Below are positions 24,694 to 34,312 of a DNA stretch of 64,000 bases, in pieces. This stretch comes from CAKRJP01 sp963634745 (GTDB taxonomy: Bacteria > Bacillota > Clostridia > Lachnospirales > Lachnospiraceae). The stretch is from the NCBI GenBank assembly GCA_963634745.1, contig CAVHCX010000012.1, positions 16,608 to 80,607 of the forward strand, in the 5' to 3' direction. The position numbers and the translations under genes are program-made. Numbering within the stretch: position 1 is the first letter of the stretch; each line of letters begins with the position of its first letter. The notes under the pieces are model-generated. The model searched no databases, was not told where the DNA came from, and saw only the letters and a program-made list of their open reading frames with translations.

Positions 24694-26298
24694 ATGGCAG
24701 AAATCAATTTAAGCAAGTATGGTATTACAGGAACAAGCGAGATTGTTTACAATCCTTCTTACGAATTATTATTTGAGGAAGAGACTAAGGAAGGTCTTGA
24801 AGGATATGAAGTTGGTAAGGAAACAGAGCTTGGTGCTGTAAACGTTATGACAGGTATTTATACAGGACGTTCTCCTAAAGATAAATATATCGTTATGGAC
24901 GAGAATTCTAAGGATACTGTTTGGTGGGATTCAGAGGAATATCATAATGATAACCACCCAATGACTGAAGATACATGGGCAGCAGTTAAGGATCTTGCTA
25001 AGAAAGAGCTTTCTGATAAGAAGCTTTATGTAGTAGATGCTTTCTGTGGAGCTAACAAGGATACCCGTATGGCAGTTCGTTTCATCGTTGAGGTTGCTTG
25101 GCAGGCTCACTTTGTAACAAATATGTTCATTAAGCCAACTGCTGAAGAACTTGAGAACTTTGAGCCTGATTTCGTTGTTTACAATGCTTCTAAGGCTAAA
25201 GTTGAAAACTTTGCAGAGCTTGGATTGAATTCTGAAACTTGTGTTGCATTTAACATTACATCTAAAGAGCAGGTTATCATTAATACATGGTACGGCGGAG
25301 AGATGAAGAAGGGTATGTTCTCAATGATGAACTACTATCTTCCACTTAAGGGTATTGCTTCTATGCACTGCTCAGCAAATGCTGATATGAACGGTGAGAA
25401 TACAGCAATCTTCTTTGGATTATCAGGAACAGGAAAGACTACTCTTTCTACAGATCCTAAGAGACTTCTGATCGGTGATGATGAGCACGGTTGGGATGAC
25501 AACGGCGTATTCAACTTCGAGGGTGGATGCTATGCTAAGGTTATCGGACTTGACAAAGAGTCTGAGCCGGATATCTACAATGCGATCAAGAGAGATGCTC
25601 TTCTTGAGAACGTAACTGTAGATGCAGAAGGAAAGATTGATTTTGATGACAAGAGCGTAACAGAAAATACTCGTGTATCTTATCCAATCAATCACATTAC
25701 AAACATTGTTAAGCCAATTTCTTCAGCACCGGCTGCTAAGAATGTAATCTTCCTTTCCGCAGATGCATTTGGAGTACTTCCTCCGGTATCTATCTTGACA
25801 CCAGAGCAGACACAGTACTACTTCCTCTCAGGATTTACAGCTAAGCTTGCAGGTACAGAGCGTGGAATCACAGAGCCTACACCTACATTCTCAGCTTGCT
25901 TCGGACAGGCATTCTTGGAGTTACATCCTACAAAATATGCAGAAGAACTTGTTAAGAAGATGGAGAAGAGCGGAGCTAAGGCTTATCTTGTAAATACAGG
26001 ATGGAACGGAACCGGTAAGAGAATCACTATTAAGGATACAAGAGGAATCATCGATGCAATCCTTTCCGGAGATATCAACAAGGCTCCTACAAAGACTATT
26101 CCAATGTTCAACTTCGAAGTTCCTACAGAGCTTCCGGGAGTAGATGCAGGAATTCTTGATCCTAGAGATACTTATGCAGATGCTTCTGAGTGGGAAGCTA
26201 AGGCTAAGGATCTTGCTGCAAGATTCAACAAGAACTTTGCAAAATATGAAGGAAATGAAGCTGGTAAGGCACTCGTTTCTGCAGGACCTCAGTTATAG
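24694..26298 (+). CDS. pckA: phosphoenolpyruvate carboxykinase (ATP)
   Basis: Interconverts oxaloacetate and PEP with ATP/ADP; in fermentative Clostridia it often runs toward oxaloacetate. The 534 residues match the ATP-dependent family. The kinase-1a loop GLSGTGKTTLS, the kinase-2 region DDEHGWDD and the GIYTGRSPKDK arginine motif are all present. Codon use is biased toward a few codons, as in highly expressed genes. The ATG at 24694 (MAEINL) has better spacing from GAGG than the in-frame ATG at 24688. It is monocistronic with promoter and terminator. Confidence 0.95.
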   Translation: MAEINLSKYGITGTSEIVYNPSYELLFEEETKEGLEGYEVGKETELGAVNVMTGIYTGRSPKDKYIVMDENSKDTVWWDSEEYHNDNHPMTEDTWAAVKDLAKKELSDKKLYVVDAFCGANKDTRMAVRFIVEVAWQAHFVTNMFIKPTAEELENFEPDFVVYNASKAKVENFAELGLNSETCVAFNITSKEQVIINTWYGGEMKKGMFSMMNYYLPLKGIASMHCSANADMNGENTAIFFGLSGTGKTTLSTDPKRLLIGDDEHGWDDNGVFNFEGGCYAKVIGLDKESEPDIYNAIKRDALLENVTVDAEGKIDFDDKSVTENTRVSYPINHITNIVKPISSAPAAKNVIFLSADAFGVLPPVSILTPEQTQYYFLSGFTAKLAGTERGITEPTPTFSACFGQAFLELHPTKYAEELVKKMEKSGAKAYLVNTGWNGTGKRITIKDTRGIIDAILSGDINKAPTKTIPMFNFEVPTELPGVDAGILDPRDTYADASEWEAKAKDLAARFNKNFAKYEGNEAGKALVSAGPQL

Positions 26299-26328
26299 AA
26301 TTTAATAGGAAGCTTCGTTTAGAAGTTA

Positions 26329-26360
26329 AAACCCTCGGTGCACTGCGTCGAGGGTTTTTT
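26329..26360 (+). terminator. terminator of pckA
   Basis: AACCCTCG pairs with CGAGGGTT around a short loop and is followed by a run of T residues. Confidence 0.88.
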
Positions 26361-26378
26361 GGTTTAAATAGGTTGTCT

Positions 26379-26452
26379 TTGAGAAAATTAAGAGAAATGT
26401 TATAATTTTTAATGCTTTAAAAGTTGAATGGCAGGGAGGGGAACTTTATAAT
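26379..26452 (+). promoter_or_regulatory. two candidate promoters of lepB
   Basis: The first is TTGAGA (26379-26384), 16 bases, TATAAT (26401-26406). The second is TTGAAT (26424-26429), 17 bases, TATAAT (26447-26452). Both have perfect -10 boxes; the second leaves a leader of about 65 bases before lepB. Confidence 0.6.
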
Positions 26453-26524
26453 AAAGAATGACTATTTGTATTTTGTGCAGTAAGAAATGCAGATGGGATC
26501 GATTATTTTAAAGGAAATGAAAAC

Positions 26525-27121
26525 ATGAGTAATACAGAAGAAAAAAGTTCAGAAGATCATTTGAAGGAAAAAGAGGATGAAAAAAAACAAGGATATGATT
26601 CGGTGAAGGCTGGCCTGCTGGATTATGGGAAGACGTTTGCAATTGTATTTATAGTAGTATTTGTCCTAAGTCAGTTTGTCTATATTAATGCTACCATTCC
26701 GTCAGGTTCCATGCAAAATACGATTATGCAGGGAGACCGCATCTTTGGAAACCGCCTGGCTTATATAAAGGATGATCCGGACCGCTATGATATCATTATA
26801 TTTAAGTATCCGGATGATACTTCTAAGACTTTTATAAAGCGAGTCATAGGACTTCCGGGAGAGACAGTGGAGATTAAAAATGGAAATGTCTATATCAATG
26901 GTTCAGACGAGCCCTTAGATGATAGCTTTTGCGCGGAAGAGACAGAGGGGGAATTTGGACCTTATGTTGTACCGGAGGACAGCTATTTTGTAATGGGAGA
27001 CAACCGGAACAATAGTTTGGATTCTAGATATTGGAAGAATACCTTTGTAAGTAAGGATCAGATCCTGGCCAAAGCAGTATTTCGTTATTGGCCTTTTAAC
27101 AGTATTTCTTTTGTTGATTAG
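26525..27121 (+). CDS. lepB: signal peptidase I
   Basis: Type I signal peptidase, 198 residues, removes signal peptides of secreted proteins at the outer face of the membrane. A charged cytoplasmic N-terminus of about 35 residues precedes one transmembrane helix (roughly 37-55). The catalytic Ser62 lies in PSGSM and the general base Lys105 in FIKRVIGLPGE; the GDNRNNSLDSRYW box follows. An AAGGAA site precedes the ATG. It is followed within 50 bases by the ABC transporter gene and may share its transcript. Confidence 0.95.
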   Translation: MSNTEEKSSEDHLKEKEDEKKQGYDSVKAGLLDYGKTFAIVFIVVFVLSQFVYINATIPSGSMQNTIMQGDRIFGNRLAYIKDDPDRYDIIIFKYPDDTSKTFIKRVIGLPGETVEIKNGNVYINGSDEPLDDSFCAEETEGEFGPYVVPEDSYFVMGDNRNNSLDSRYWKNTFVSKDQILAKAVFRYWPFNSISFVD

Positions 27122-27169
27122 AGGCTATATAGGGATATCCGGCAGGTGCTAAAAGACTAGGAGTGTTTT

Positions 27170-30100
27170 ATGTTACAGATTAAAAATATCCGAAAGGAAT
27201 ACCGAACCGGAGACCTGGTGCAGCAGGCCTTGGATGATGTGAGCTTGAATCTAAGAGACAATGAGTTTGTTGCTATTTTAGGGCCCAGTGGTTCGGGAAA
27301 AACAACCCTGTTAAATATTATTGGAGGACTAGATCGCTACGATAGTGGCGATCTAATTATTAATGGGATTTCTACGAAAAAATATAAGGATAGGGACTGG
27401 GATTCCTACCGAAATCATACCATTGGTTTTGTATTTCAAAGTTATAATCTGATTCCCCATCAGACGGTGCTGGCCAATGTAGAACTGGCTCTTACCATCT
27501 CCGGGATCGGAAAGGAAGAGCGCAGAAAAAGGGCAATAGATGCTCTAAAACAAGTGGGCCTGGGAGAACAGCTTCATAAGCGTCCCAACCAGATGTCCGG
27601 AGGCCAGATGCAGCGAGTAGCCATTGCAAGAGCCTTGGTCAATGACCCGGACATTCTTTTGGCAGATGAGCCTACGGGAGCCCTAGACAGTGATACCAGC
27701 CTTCAGGTTATGGACCTTTTAAAAGAAGTGGCTAAGGACCGCTTGGTAGTAATGGTTACCCACAATCCGGAATTGGCCCAGGAGTATGCCACAAGAATCG
27801 TAACCTTAAAGGATGGAAAGATCCTGGCAGATAGTCATGAATTTATTGTCAATGAAAATGAAATTGGGACACCGGAACATAAAAACATGGGAAAATCTTC
27901 CATGTCATTTTTAACGGCCTTGGGGCTTAGCTTTAATAATCTTAGGACCAAGAAAGCCAGAACCATCTTAACTTCCTTTGCGGGATCCATTGGTATTATC
28001 GGTATTGCCTTGATTCTGGCTCTTTCTAACGGGGTCAATGATTATATTAAGAAGACAGAGGAAGAAACCCTGTCAGAGTATCCCTTGCAAATTCAAAGTA
28101 CAGGATTTGATCTTACTTCTATGATGGTATCTAACAGTGATAGCACAAAGGAAGATTCCTCTAACAAGAAGACAAAGAAAGACCAGGTGAAGATTGCAAG
28201 TGTAGTAACCAACATGTTTGATACTATGAATACCAACGACCTTAAATCCTTAAAGAAATATTTAGACAGCAAGGATTGTAAGGTGGATCAGTATGCCAAT
28301 GCAGTCGAGTATTCCTACGGTATTTCCCCGCAAATTTATAGACAGGACAAGGATAAAGTTTACCAGGTACACCCAGATAGTTCTTTTGCTTCGGTAGGAC
28401 TTGGGGCTTCCGGCTCTAACAGTTTAATGTCTTCTATGATGAGTACCAATATCTTTTTCCAGATGCCTGAGAATGAAAATTTATATAAAGATCAATATGA
28501 TGTGAAGGCTGGCCGTTGGCCAAAAAACTATAAGGAATGTATATTGGTTTTGACTTCTGACGGAAGTATGAGTGATTTCCTTCTTTACACCTTGGGGCTT
28601 AGAGACCAGGTTGAGCTTACGGATATGATCAAGCAATTTGCCAATGAGGAGAATATTACCACTCCGGAAGATATGGGAAGTTATACCTATGAGGATATTT
28701 TGGGAAAGACCTTTAAGCTGGTAAATGCCTCTGATTATTATGAGTATGACAGCCAATATAAGGTCTGGAAGGACAAGACGGACAATGCAGACTATATGAA
28801 AAAGTTGGTATCGGAAGGGGAGGACTTAAAAATAGTAGGAATTGTCCAGCCGAAAGAAGGGGCAAAGGCAGCTTCCCTTACCAGTGGAATTAATTATCCG
28901 GCTTCTCTTATCACCCATGTAGTGGAGGAGGCGAAAAATAGCGAGATCGTAAAAGAGCAGATGGCAAATCCAAAGTTGGATGTCTTTACAGGAGAGGAAT
29001 TCGGAGAGGAAGCAGACAGCGATTTTGATATGAGCTCACTCTTTAAGGTAGATGAGTCGGCCTTGGCCAATGCATTTACCGTGAATACGGATGCCTTGTC
29101 AGGAGAAACTGCAGGGGAAGAGGCAGGTTTAGACCTTGCAGATGCCCTAAGTCTTGACAGCAGTCTTGTAAACCTAGAGGGTATGGGAAATCTATTGACA
29201 TCTCTTACGGAAGGCTATAGTGCCTATGCATCAGACCACCCGGAGGCGGATTATTCCAATATACAAAATGATTTCAACGCCTATCTTAGCTCAGAGTCCG
29301 CTAGCAAGGTCATTCAAAAGCATCTTGCCAATCTTATGAAAAATACAGAAGGCACGACCATCACATCAGAGCAAATGCAGGAGCTTATCACTAGCATTAT
29401 GGAAGGTTTTATGTCCTACATGGCAGATCAACCGGAGGCGACGCCGAACCAATACTCTTCCTATTTGCAGGAATACCTTGAGACAGAGGAGGCCTTAGGA
29501 ATCATGTCTGCTTGGGCCAATCGGGTATTTACCATGCCTAAGATTACAATTTCCAATGAAGAATTGGCGGCTATAGCAGGGGAACTTGCGGAAAACTATC
29601 AGGCCTATGTCCAGGAAAATGGCTTGGCAGATATCTCCAAGATGGGAGAAAACTTTGCAAATTATCTTCAGTCGGAGGATGGGCAGTATCGGCTTAGCAC
29701 AGGCATCGTAGGCGCGGTAAATACAGAAAAAATTCAGACAGGGCTTATAAATGCCATAAATACTTATATGGAAGGACTTATGGGTTCCATGGCAAATGCC
29801 TTTTCCATTGATGCAAATGCCCTTACAAGCGCCTTCCGGTTTAATATGACAGAGGCTGACCTTCAGGAACTTATGAATTCCATGGCAGCCAATACAGGAT
29901 CTACCTATGATAATAATTTGCAAAGTCTGGGATATGCAGACTTTGAGGAGCCTAGCGGAATTAATATTTATCCAAAGGACTTTGAAAATAAAGAGAAGAT
30001 TGTCAAGCTCTTAGATGATTATAATCAGAGGATGGAAGATGCCGGAGACTCCGATAAGGTGATTTCCTACACAGATGTGGTGGGAACCCTAATGACTTCG

Positions 30101-30526
30101 GTGACAGATATTATCAATACCATCAGTTATGTCTTGATTGCCTTTGTTGCGATTTCTCTGGTGGTATCCTCCATTATGATTGGAGTTATTACCTATATCA
30201 GCGTGCTGGAACGGAAAAAAGAGATTGGAATTTTAAGAGCTATCGGGGCTTCCAAGGGAAATATTTCCCAGGTCTTTAATGCAGAAACTTTTATCATTGG
30301 TCTCTTGGCAGGACTTTTAGGAATTGCTATTTCTCTTCTGATCTTAATTCCCGGGAATATGGTGATCCATCATGTGGCTGGAAATACAGATGTTAATGCG
30401 ACCCTTCCGATCCTTCCGGCCTTGGTACTGATTTTATTAAGTGTGGTTCTGACTTTACTTGGAGGATTTATTCCTTCCAGAAAGGCTGCCAAAAGCGATC
30501 CGGTAACAGCACTTCGGACAGAGTAA
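27170..30526 (+). CDS. MacB-like ABC transporter, ATPase fused to permease, with a giant extracytoplasmic domain
   Basis: Fusion protein of 1118 residues. Residues 1-225 are an ABC ATPase with GPSGSGKTT (Walker A), MSGGQMQRVAIARAL (signature) and LADEPTGALD (Walker B). A helix near 262-285 starts the permease. About 680 residues of outside domain follow, then three helices in a FtsX domain (around 975-1115) with ERKKEIGILRAIGA. This is the MacB fold, a mechanotransmission pump, but ordinary MacB proteins are about 650 residues. The outer domain contains three degenerate 65-residue repeats from residue 670. Cargo is unknown. An AGGAG site precedes the ATG. Confidence 0.87.
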   Translation: MLQIKNIRKEYRTGDLVQQALDDVSLNLRDNEFVAILGPSGSGKTTLLNIIGGLDRYDSGDLIINGISTKKYKDRDWDSYRNHTIGFVFQSYNLIPHQTVLANVELALTISGIGKEERRKRAIDALKQVGLGEQLHKRPNQMSGGQMQRVAIARALVNDPDILLADEPTGALDSDTSLQVMDLLKEVAKDRLVVMVTHNPELAQEYATRIVTLKDGKILADSHEFIVNENEIGTPEHKNMGKSSMSFLTALGLSFNNLRTKKARTILTSFAGSIGIIGIALILALSNGVNDYIKKTEEETLSEYPLQIQSTGFDLTSMMVSNSDSTKEDSSNKKTKKDQVKIASVVTNMFDTMNTNDLKSLKKYLDSKDCKVDQYANAVEYSYGISPQIYRQDKDKVYQVHPDSSFASVGLGASGSNSLMSSMMSTNIFFQMPENENLYKDQYDVKAGRWPKNYKECILVLTSDGSMSDFLLYTLGLRDQVELTDMIKQFANEENITTPEDMGSYTYEDILGKTFKLVNASDYYEYDSQYKVWKDKTDNADYMKKLVSEGEDLKIVGIVQPKEGAKAASLTSGINYPASLITHVVEEAKNSEIVKEQMANPKLDVFTGEEFGEEADSDFDMSSLFKVDESALANAFTVNTDALSGETAGEEAGLDLADALSLDSSLVNLEGMGNLLTSLTEGYSAYASDHPEADYSNIQNDFNAYLSSESASKVIQKHLANLMKNTEGTTITSEQMQELITSIMEGFMSYMADQPEATPNQYSSYLQEYLETEEALGIMSAWANRVFTMPKITISNEELAAIAGELAENYQAYVQENGLADISKMGENFANYLQSEDGQYRLSTGIVGAVNTEKIQTGLINAINTYMEGLMGSMANAFSIDANALTSAFRFNMTEADLQELMNSMAANTGSTYDNNLQSLGYADFEEPSGINIYPKDFENKEKIVKLLDDYNQRMEDAGDSDKVISYTDVVGTLMTSVTDIINTISYVLIAFVAISLVVSSIMIGVITYISVLERKKEIGILRAIGASKGNISQVFNAETFIIGLLAGLLGIAISLLILIPGNMVIHHVAGNTDVNATLPILPALVLILLSVVLTLLGGFIPSRKAAKSDPVTALRTE

Positions 30527-30601
30527 ATGAATTTATATTTTAAGAAATTTTAAAATGACGATAGCTAAGAGCCAGTCATTTGAGTTATTCAGGAGGCATA
30601 C

Positions 30602-33076
30602 ATGCTAGAAAAAATACGTAATAAAAAAGAGGAGGATACCGACGACTATATCATCGAGAGGCAGCCTACCACCCGGTATAAGGCAGAATATGACAAGGGA
30701 TTGACCGGAGACCAGGTTAGAGAGCATGAGGCGGATGGCTGGTCCAATCTTACTGTGGATCCCCCGGCAAAAACCACGGAGGAAATCATAAGAGAAAATG
30801 TATTTACCTATTTTAACCTTATTTTTCTGGTATTAGCCATTCTGCTTACCATTGTAGGGTCTTTTAGAAATCTTACTTTTCTGCCGGTTATTATTTTTAA
30901 CTCCTTGATTGGTATCGTTCAGGAGCTTCGTGCCAAGAAAACCTTAGAGAATCTTACCATGTTAAATGCCCCCAAGGCTATGGTGGTCCGAGATGGCAAG
31001 AAGCAGCAGGTGGACTCTGAGAGTTTGGTGCTGGATGACGTGGTGTTATTTAAGGCAGGGAATCAAATCTGTGCGGACGCGGAGGTGATCTACGGATCTG
31101 CTAAAGTCAATGAATCTCTCTTAACCGGTGAGTCGGATGAGATTGAAAAGTCTAAGGGGGATAGCTTGATGTCCGGAAGTTTTGTAGCGGCAGGAGAGTG
31201 CTATGCAAGACTGACGGCTGTGGGTGCGGATTCCTATATTTCTAAGCTTACCTTGGAGGCGAAAGCCAGCAAACAGGGCGAACAGTCAGAGATGATTCGG
31301 TCTCTGGACCGCCTGGTAAAATTGGTAGGATTTGCCCTGATTCCTATTGGACTTGCCTTGTTCTTGCAAAGCTTTATTTTCCTTAACGAAAGCTTTAAGG
31401 CCAGTATTGTTTCTATGGTAGCTGCAGTCCTGGGTATGATCCCTGAGGGCCTTTATCTATTGGCCAGCGTGGCATTGGCAGTAAGTTCCATGCGACTGGC
31501 CAAGCAGAAGGTGCTTTTGCACGATATGAAGAGTATTGAAACCCTGGCCAGGGTGGACGTGCTCTGTGTGGATAAGACAGGAACTATCACTGAAAATATC
31601 ATGCAGGTAAAGAAGCTGGTGGCCACCAGGAATTATAAAAAAGGAGAGATGCCTTCCCTGAAAAAAATGCTGGGGGATTATGCAAGAGCCATGGGCGATG
31701 ACAATATTACCATGGCAGCCCTAAAGAAATTTTTTAAGGAGGGAAATGATTGGAAACCGGTATCTACATCTCCTTTTACATCGGCCTTAAAATATAGTGG
31801 TGTAACTTACGAGGACCGGGTGCAGGTTCTTGGAGCACCGGAATTCGTCCTCAGGGAAGACTATGAAAAGTATGCCAAATCCATTGAAAAATACGCTTCC
31901 AAAGGCTACCGGGTACTGGTTTTCGGAGACTATGAGGGTGAGCTTTGCGGAAAAGCCTTGACAGAAAAGGTAACTCCTCTTGGCTATGTTCTTTTGGCAA
32001 ATCCGGTAAGAAAAGAAGCACCGGAAACCTTCTCTTACTTTGCAGATCAGGGGGTAGAGATCAAGGTTATTTCCGGAGATAATCCGGTGACCGTATCAGA
32101 GGTTTCTAAGGAAGCGGGAATCCATGGGGCCGATCGATATGTAGATGCGGCTACTCTTAAGACAGAGGAAGACATTGCGGAGGCAGTGAAAAAATATACA
32201 GTCTTTGGCCGGGTGACACCGGACCAAAAAAGGCAGTTTGTGCGGGCCCTAAAGCAGCAGGGACGAACCGTGGCTATGACTGGAGACGGTGTGAATGACG
32301 TGCTGGCTCTGAAGGATGCAGACTGTAGTGTGGCTATGGCCTCCGGAAGTGATGCGGCGGTCCAGGCGGCTCAGGTGGTACTATTAGAATCTGATTTTTC
32401 AAAGATGCCGGCAGTGGTAATGGAAGGAAGAAGGGTGGTTAATAACATACAAAGGTCAGCCAGTCTTTTCCTTGTAAAGAATATCTTTTCTTTCCTTTTG
32501 TCCCTCTTCTCGGTTTTATGGGGTATGAGTTATCCATTAGAGCCTTCTCAGGTTTCGCTGATTAGCATGTTTACCATTGGCGTTCCGGGATTTTTACTGG
32601 CCTTCCAGCCCAACAAAGACCGGATCGAAGGAAACTTCCTGGCCAATGTATTCCTAAAAGCCTTGCCTGCAGGCCTTACCGACGTGATCATGGTGGCGGC
32701 CTTGGCAGTCTTCGGGGCAGAGTTTGGCGTGGATTCTGTCAGTATCTCCACAGCCTGCACCATGCTGCTTTTGATTGTAGGATTTATTATTCTTTACAAT
32801 GTATGCAGTCCTATTAATATATTCAGGGGTTCTGTGTGGGGCTTTTGCCTCTTAGGCTGCGGGGCTTGCTGCCTTGTGATTCCACAACTTTTTGCCATCA
32901 CAGGAATGTCCAAGCAGTGTATTATGCTCTTTGTAGTATTTTCAGTGGCAACAGCAACTGTACTTCGCTATTTGACGGTCTGGAATGTGAAAATTCAAGG
33001 GCTGGTCTATAAGTTAAGACAAAATAAAATCGAGCGGGAGAATAAGAAAATAACAAGACATAGAAGTGGGCTCTAA
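30602..33076 (+). CDS. cation-transporting P-type ATPase (CtpE-like)
   Basis: P-type ATPase of 824 residues. The phosphorylated Asp324 is in DKTGTIT, the actuator loop LLTGESDEIEKS is near residue 170, and the hinge has TGDGVNDVLALKDAD. Helix M4 carries PEGL (from residue 281), as in calcium- and magnesium-type pumps, and there is no N-terminal metal domain and no CPC. The overall pattern resembles CtpE, a calcium-uptake ATPase of mycobacteria, but the ion cannot be proven here. An AGGAGG site precedes the ATG. It may be co-transcribed with the ABC transporter, 75 bases upstream. Confidence 0.83.
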   Translation: MLEKIRNKKEEDTDDYIIERQPTTRYKAEYDKGLTGDQVREHEADGWSNLTVDPPAKTTEEIIRENVFTYFNLIFLVLAILLTIVGSFRNLTFLPVIIFNSLIGIVQELRAKKTLENLTMLNAPKAMVVRDGKKQQVDSESLVLDDVVLFKAGNQICADAEVIYGSAKVNESLLTGESDEIEKSKGDSLMSGSFVAAGECYARLTAVGADSYISKLTLEAKASKQGEQSEMIRSLDRLVKLVGFALIPIGLALFLQSFIFLNESFKASIVSMVAAVLGMIPEGLYLLASVALAVSSMRLAKQKVLLHDMKSIETLARVDVLCVDKTGTITENIMQVKKLVATRNYKKGEMPSLKKMLGDYARAMGDDNITMAALKKFFKEGNDWKPVSTSPFTSALKYSGVTYEDRVQVLGAPEFVLREDYEKYAKSIEKYASKGYRVLVFGDYEGELCGKALTEKVTPLGYVLLANPVRKEAPETFSYFADQGVEIKVISGDNPVTVSEVSKEAGIHGADRYVDAATLKTEEDIAEAVKKYTVFGRVTPDQKRQFVRALKQQGRTVAMTGDGVNDVLALKDADCSVAMASGSDAAVQAAQVVLLESDFSKMPAVVMEGRRVVNNIQRSASLFLVKNIFSFLLSLFSVLWGMSYPLEPSQVSLISMFTIGVPGFLLAFQPNKDRIEGNFLANVFLKALPAGLTDVIMVAALAVFGAEFGVDSVSISTACTMLLLIVGFIILYNVCSPINIFRGSVWGFCLLGCGACCLVIPQLFAITGMSKQCIMLFVVFSVATATVLRYLTVWNVKIQGLVYKLRQNKIERENKKITRHRSGL

Positions 33077-33106
33077 ATTCGCTTTAGGCTTATTTTAAGT
33101 ATAATA

Positions 33107-33150
33107 AAAGAAGGGGACCGTCCCATGAAGCGACGGGCCCCTTCTTTTTT
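33107..33150. terminator. bidirectional terminator
   Basis: AAGAAGGGG-CCGTC pairs with GACGG-CCCCTTCTT across a short loop, with A residues to the left and T residues to the right. It serves the P-type ATPase gene and the convergent unknown membrane protein gene. Confidence 0.88.
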
Positions 33151-33164
33151 ATTTATTGATTTAT

Positions 33165-34178
33165 TTATTGATAATCCATAACCAGGAACATAGGCTTGAT
33201 TGCCATGATTTCATCATATTCTTCCTGCTCAACAACCACTGAAGAATTTAAGGCCTTCAGGTCTTTTTTAAGAAGATTTAAGGCCTGGGATACGTTATTA
33301 GCCCGGTTGCTCTTAATAATCTCCTGCATCCGTTTTAATACCACAGGGTGGGCATAATAGGCAGGCACCGGAAAGTCCGGATATGCCTCTATGTAGCTCG
33401 CCATAGCCTTGATCGATGCATCCAGCTGCTTTTCTATATAACTTTTATTATTCTTGGCTGTAGGCAGCACATTTGCCCCCGAGAATAGGAAGATGGCAGC
33501 CAGTCCAAAGAGCAGGAAATACAGGCCAAAACTTGCATGGCTTATAAGAGCGTAAATGCCATAGGCAAGGGCGACAATACCAAAGATTACGATGGCTAGA
33601 GCCACCCACTTGTAGGCCGGATTGCTTCGTTCGTTTACCCGCTTCTTTTTAGCCGCCTGACTTAAGTCTAGGTAAAGGTCAGGGCTTTCTTTTAAGTATC
33701 CTAGGGCTTTATCTAGAAGGTCTAAGGTCTGTATAGCCTCTGCCGACGGATTCTGGTTCTGGGCCTTCCTAGCCAGCCACTCTTCCTTCTCCTTTAATTT
33801 TCTGGCGGCAGCCACACTCATAGTCGGAATCTCAGGAAAATTTTTTTCTATATGGGCCAGGATCCGGTCTACATCCTCCTCGTGCTTGAAGGTACATTGT
33901 TTAAATTGCTGTCCCCCGTCATATTCCACCACTAGGTAGGGGATAGAACCAAAGAGACCTTTGCCGGTAAAGCCACCCTTGCTCATAGCTACCCGTTTGA
34001 AAATTCGACTGATCGAAGAGATAGGAATGTAATACATGCGATCAATGTAGAAGCTATTGAGATAAAGAGCCTTCTTACCGATGCCGCAGGGCCCGATCTT
34101 TTCACAATTTTTCTTATCCTCTTGTAATTCCTGATCTGTTAAGGATTCTTTTCCTAATTGAAAGGGTTTAAAAATCAT
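33165..34178 (-). CDS. hypothetical membrane protein, 337 aa
   Basis: I do not recognise this family. The N-terminal half (residues 1-110) is a soluble, mixed domain containing LYLNSFYIDRMYYIPISSISRIFKR-type sequence that looks like a PH-like or beta-rich fold (inference). A charged region then leads to two transmembrane helices around residues 190-235. A C-terminal helical domain with ASYIEAYPDFPVPAYYAHP follows. The ATG at 34178 is chosen because GAGGAAATT stands just before it; an upstream ATG at 34208 has no site. An 18-bp inverted repeat lies in its 5' leader. Confidence 0.65.
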   Translation of the reverse strand: MIFKPFQLGKESLTDQELQEDKKNCEKIGPCGIGKKALYLNSFYIDRMYYIPISSISRIFKRVAMSKGGFTGKGLFGSIPYLVVEYDGGQQFKQCTFKHEEDVDRILAHIEKNFPEIPTMSVAAARKLKEKEEWLARKAQNQNPSAEAIQTLDLLDKALGYLKESPDLYLDLSQAAKKKRVNERSNPAYKWVALAIVIFGIVALAYGIYALISHASFGLYFLLFGLAAIFLFSGANVLPTAKNNKSYIEKQLDASIKAMASYIEAYPDFPVPAYYAHPVVLKRMQEIIKSNRANNVSQALNLLKKDLKALNSSVVVEQEEYDEIMAIKPMFLVMDYQ

Positions 34179-34201
34179 AATTTCCTCGTCTAATAAAGTG
34201 A

Positions 34202-34262
34202 TTAGCAACTATTCAAAACGCCGAAGCCTATGGCCTGGTTTTTTGTTTTGAATAGTTGCTAA
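34202..34262. repeat. 18-bp perfect inverted repeat
   Basis: TTAGCAACTATTCAAAAC at 34202-34219 is the exact reverse complement of 34245-34262, with a 25-base loop. Neither side has a T-run adjacent to the stem, so it is not a standard terminator for either neighbour. It sits between the unknown membrane protein gene and cstA. Confidence 0.85.
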
Positions 34263-34312
34263 GTATTAAATCTTGTTGCTATAAAATCATTTACTATATT
34301 TGTTTGAAAGCT

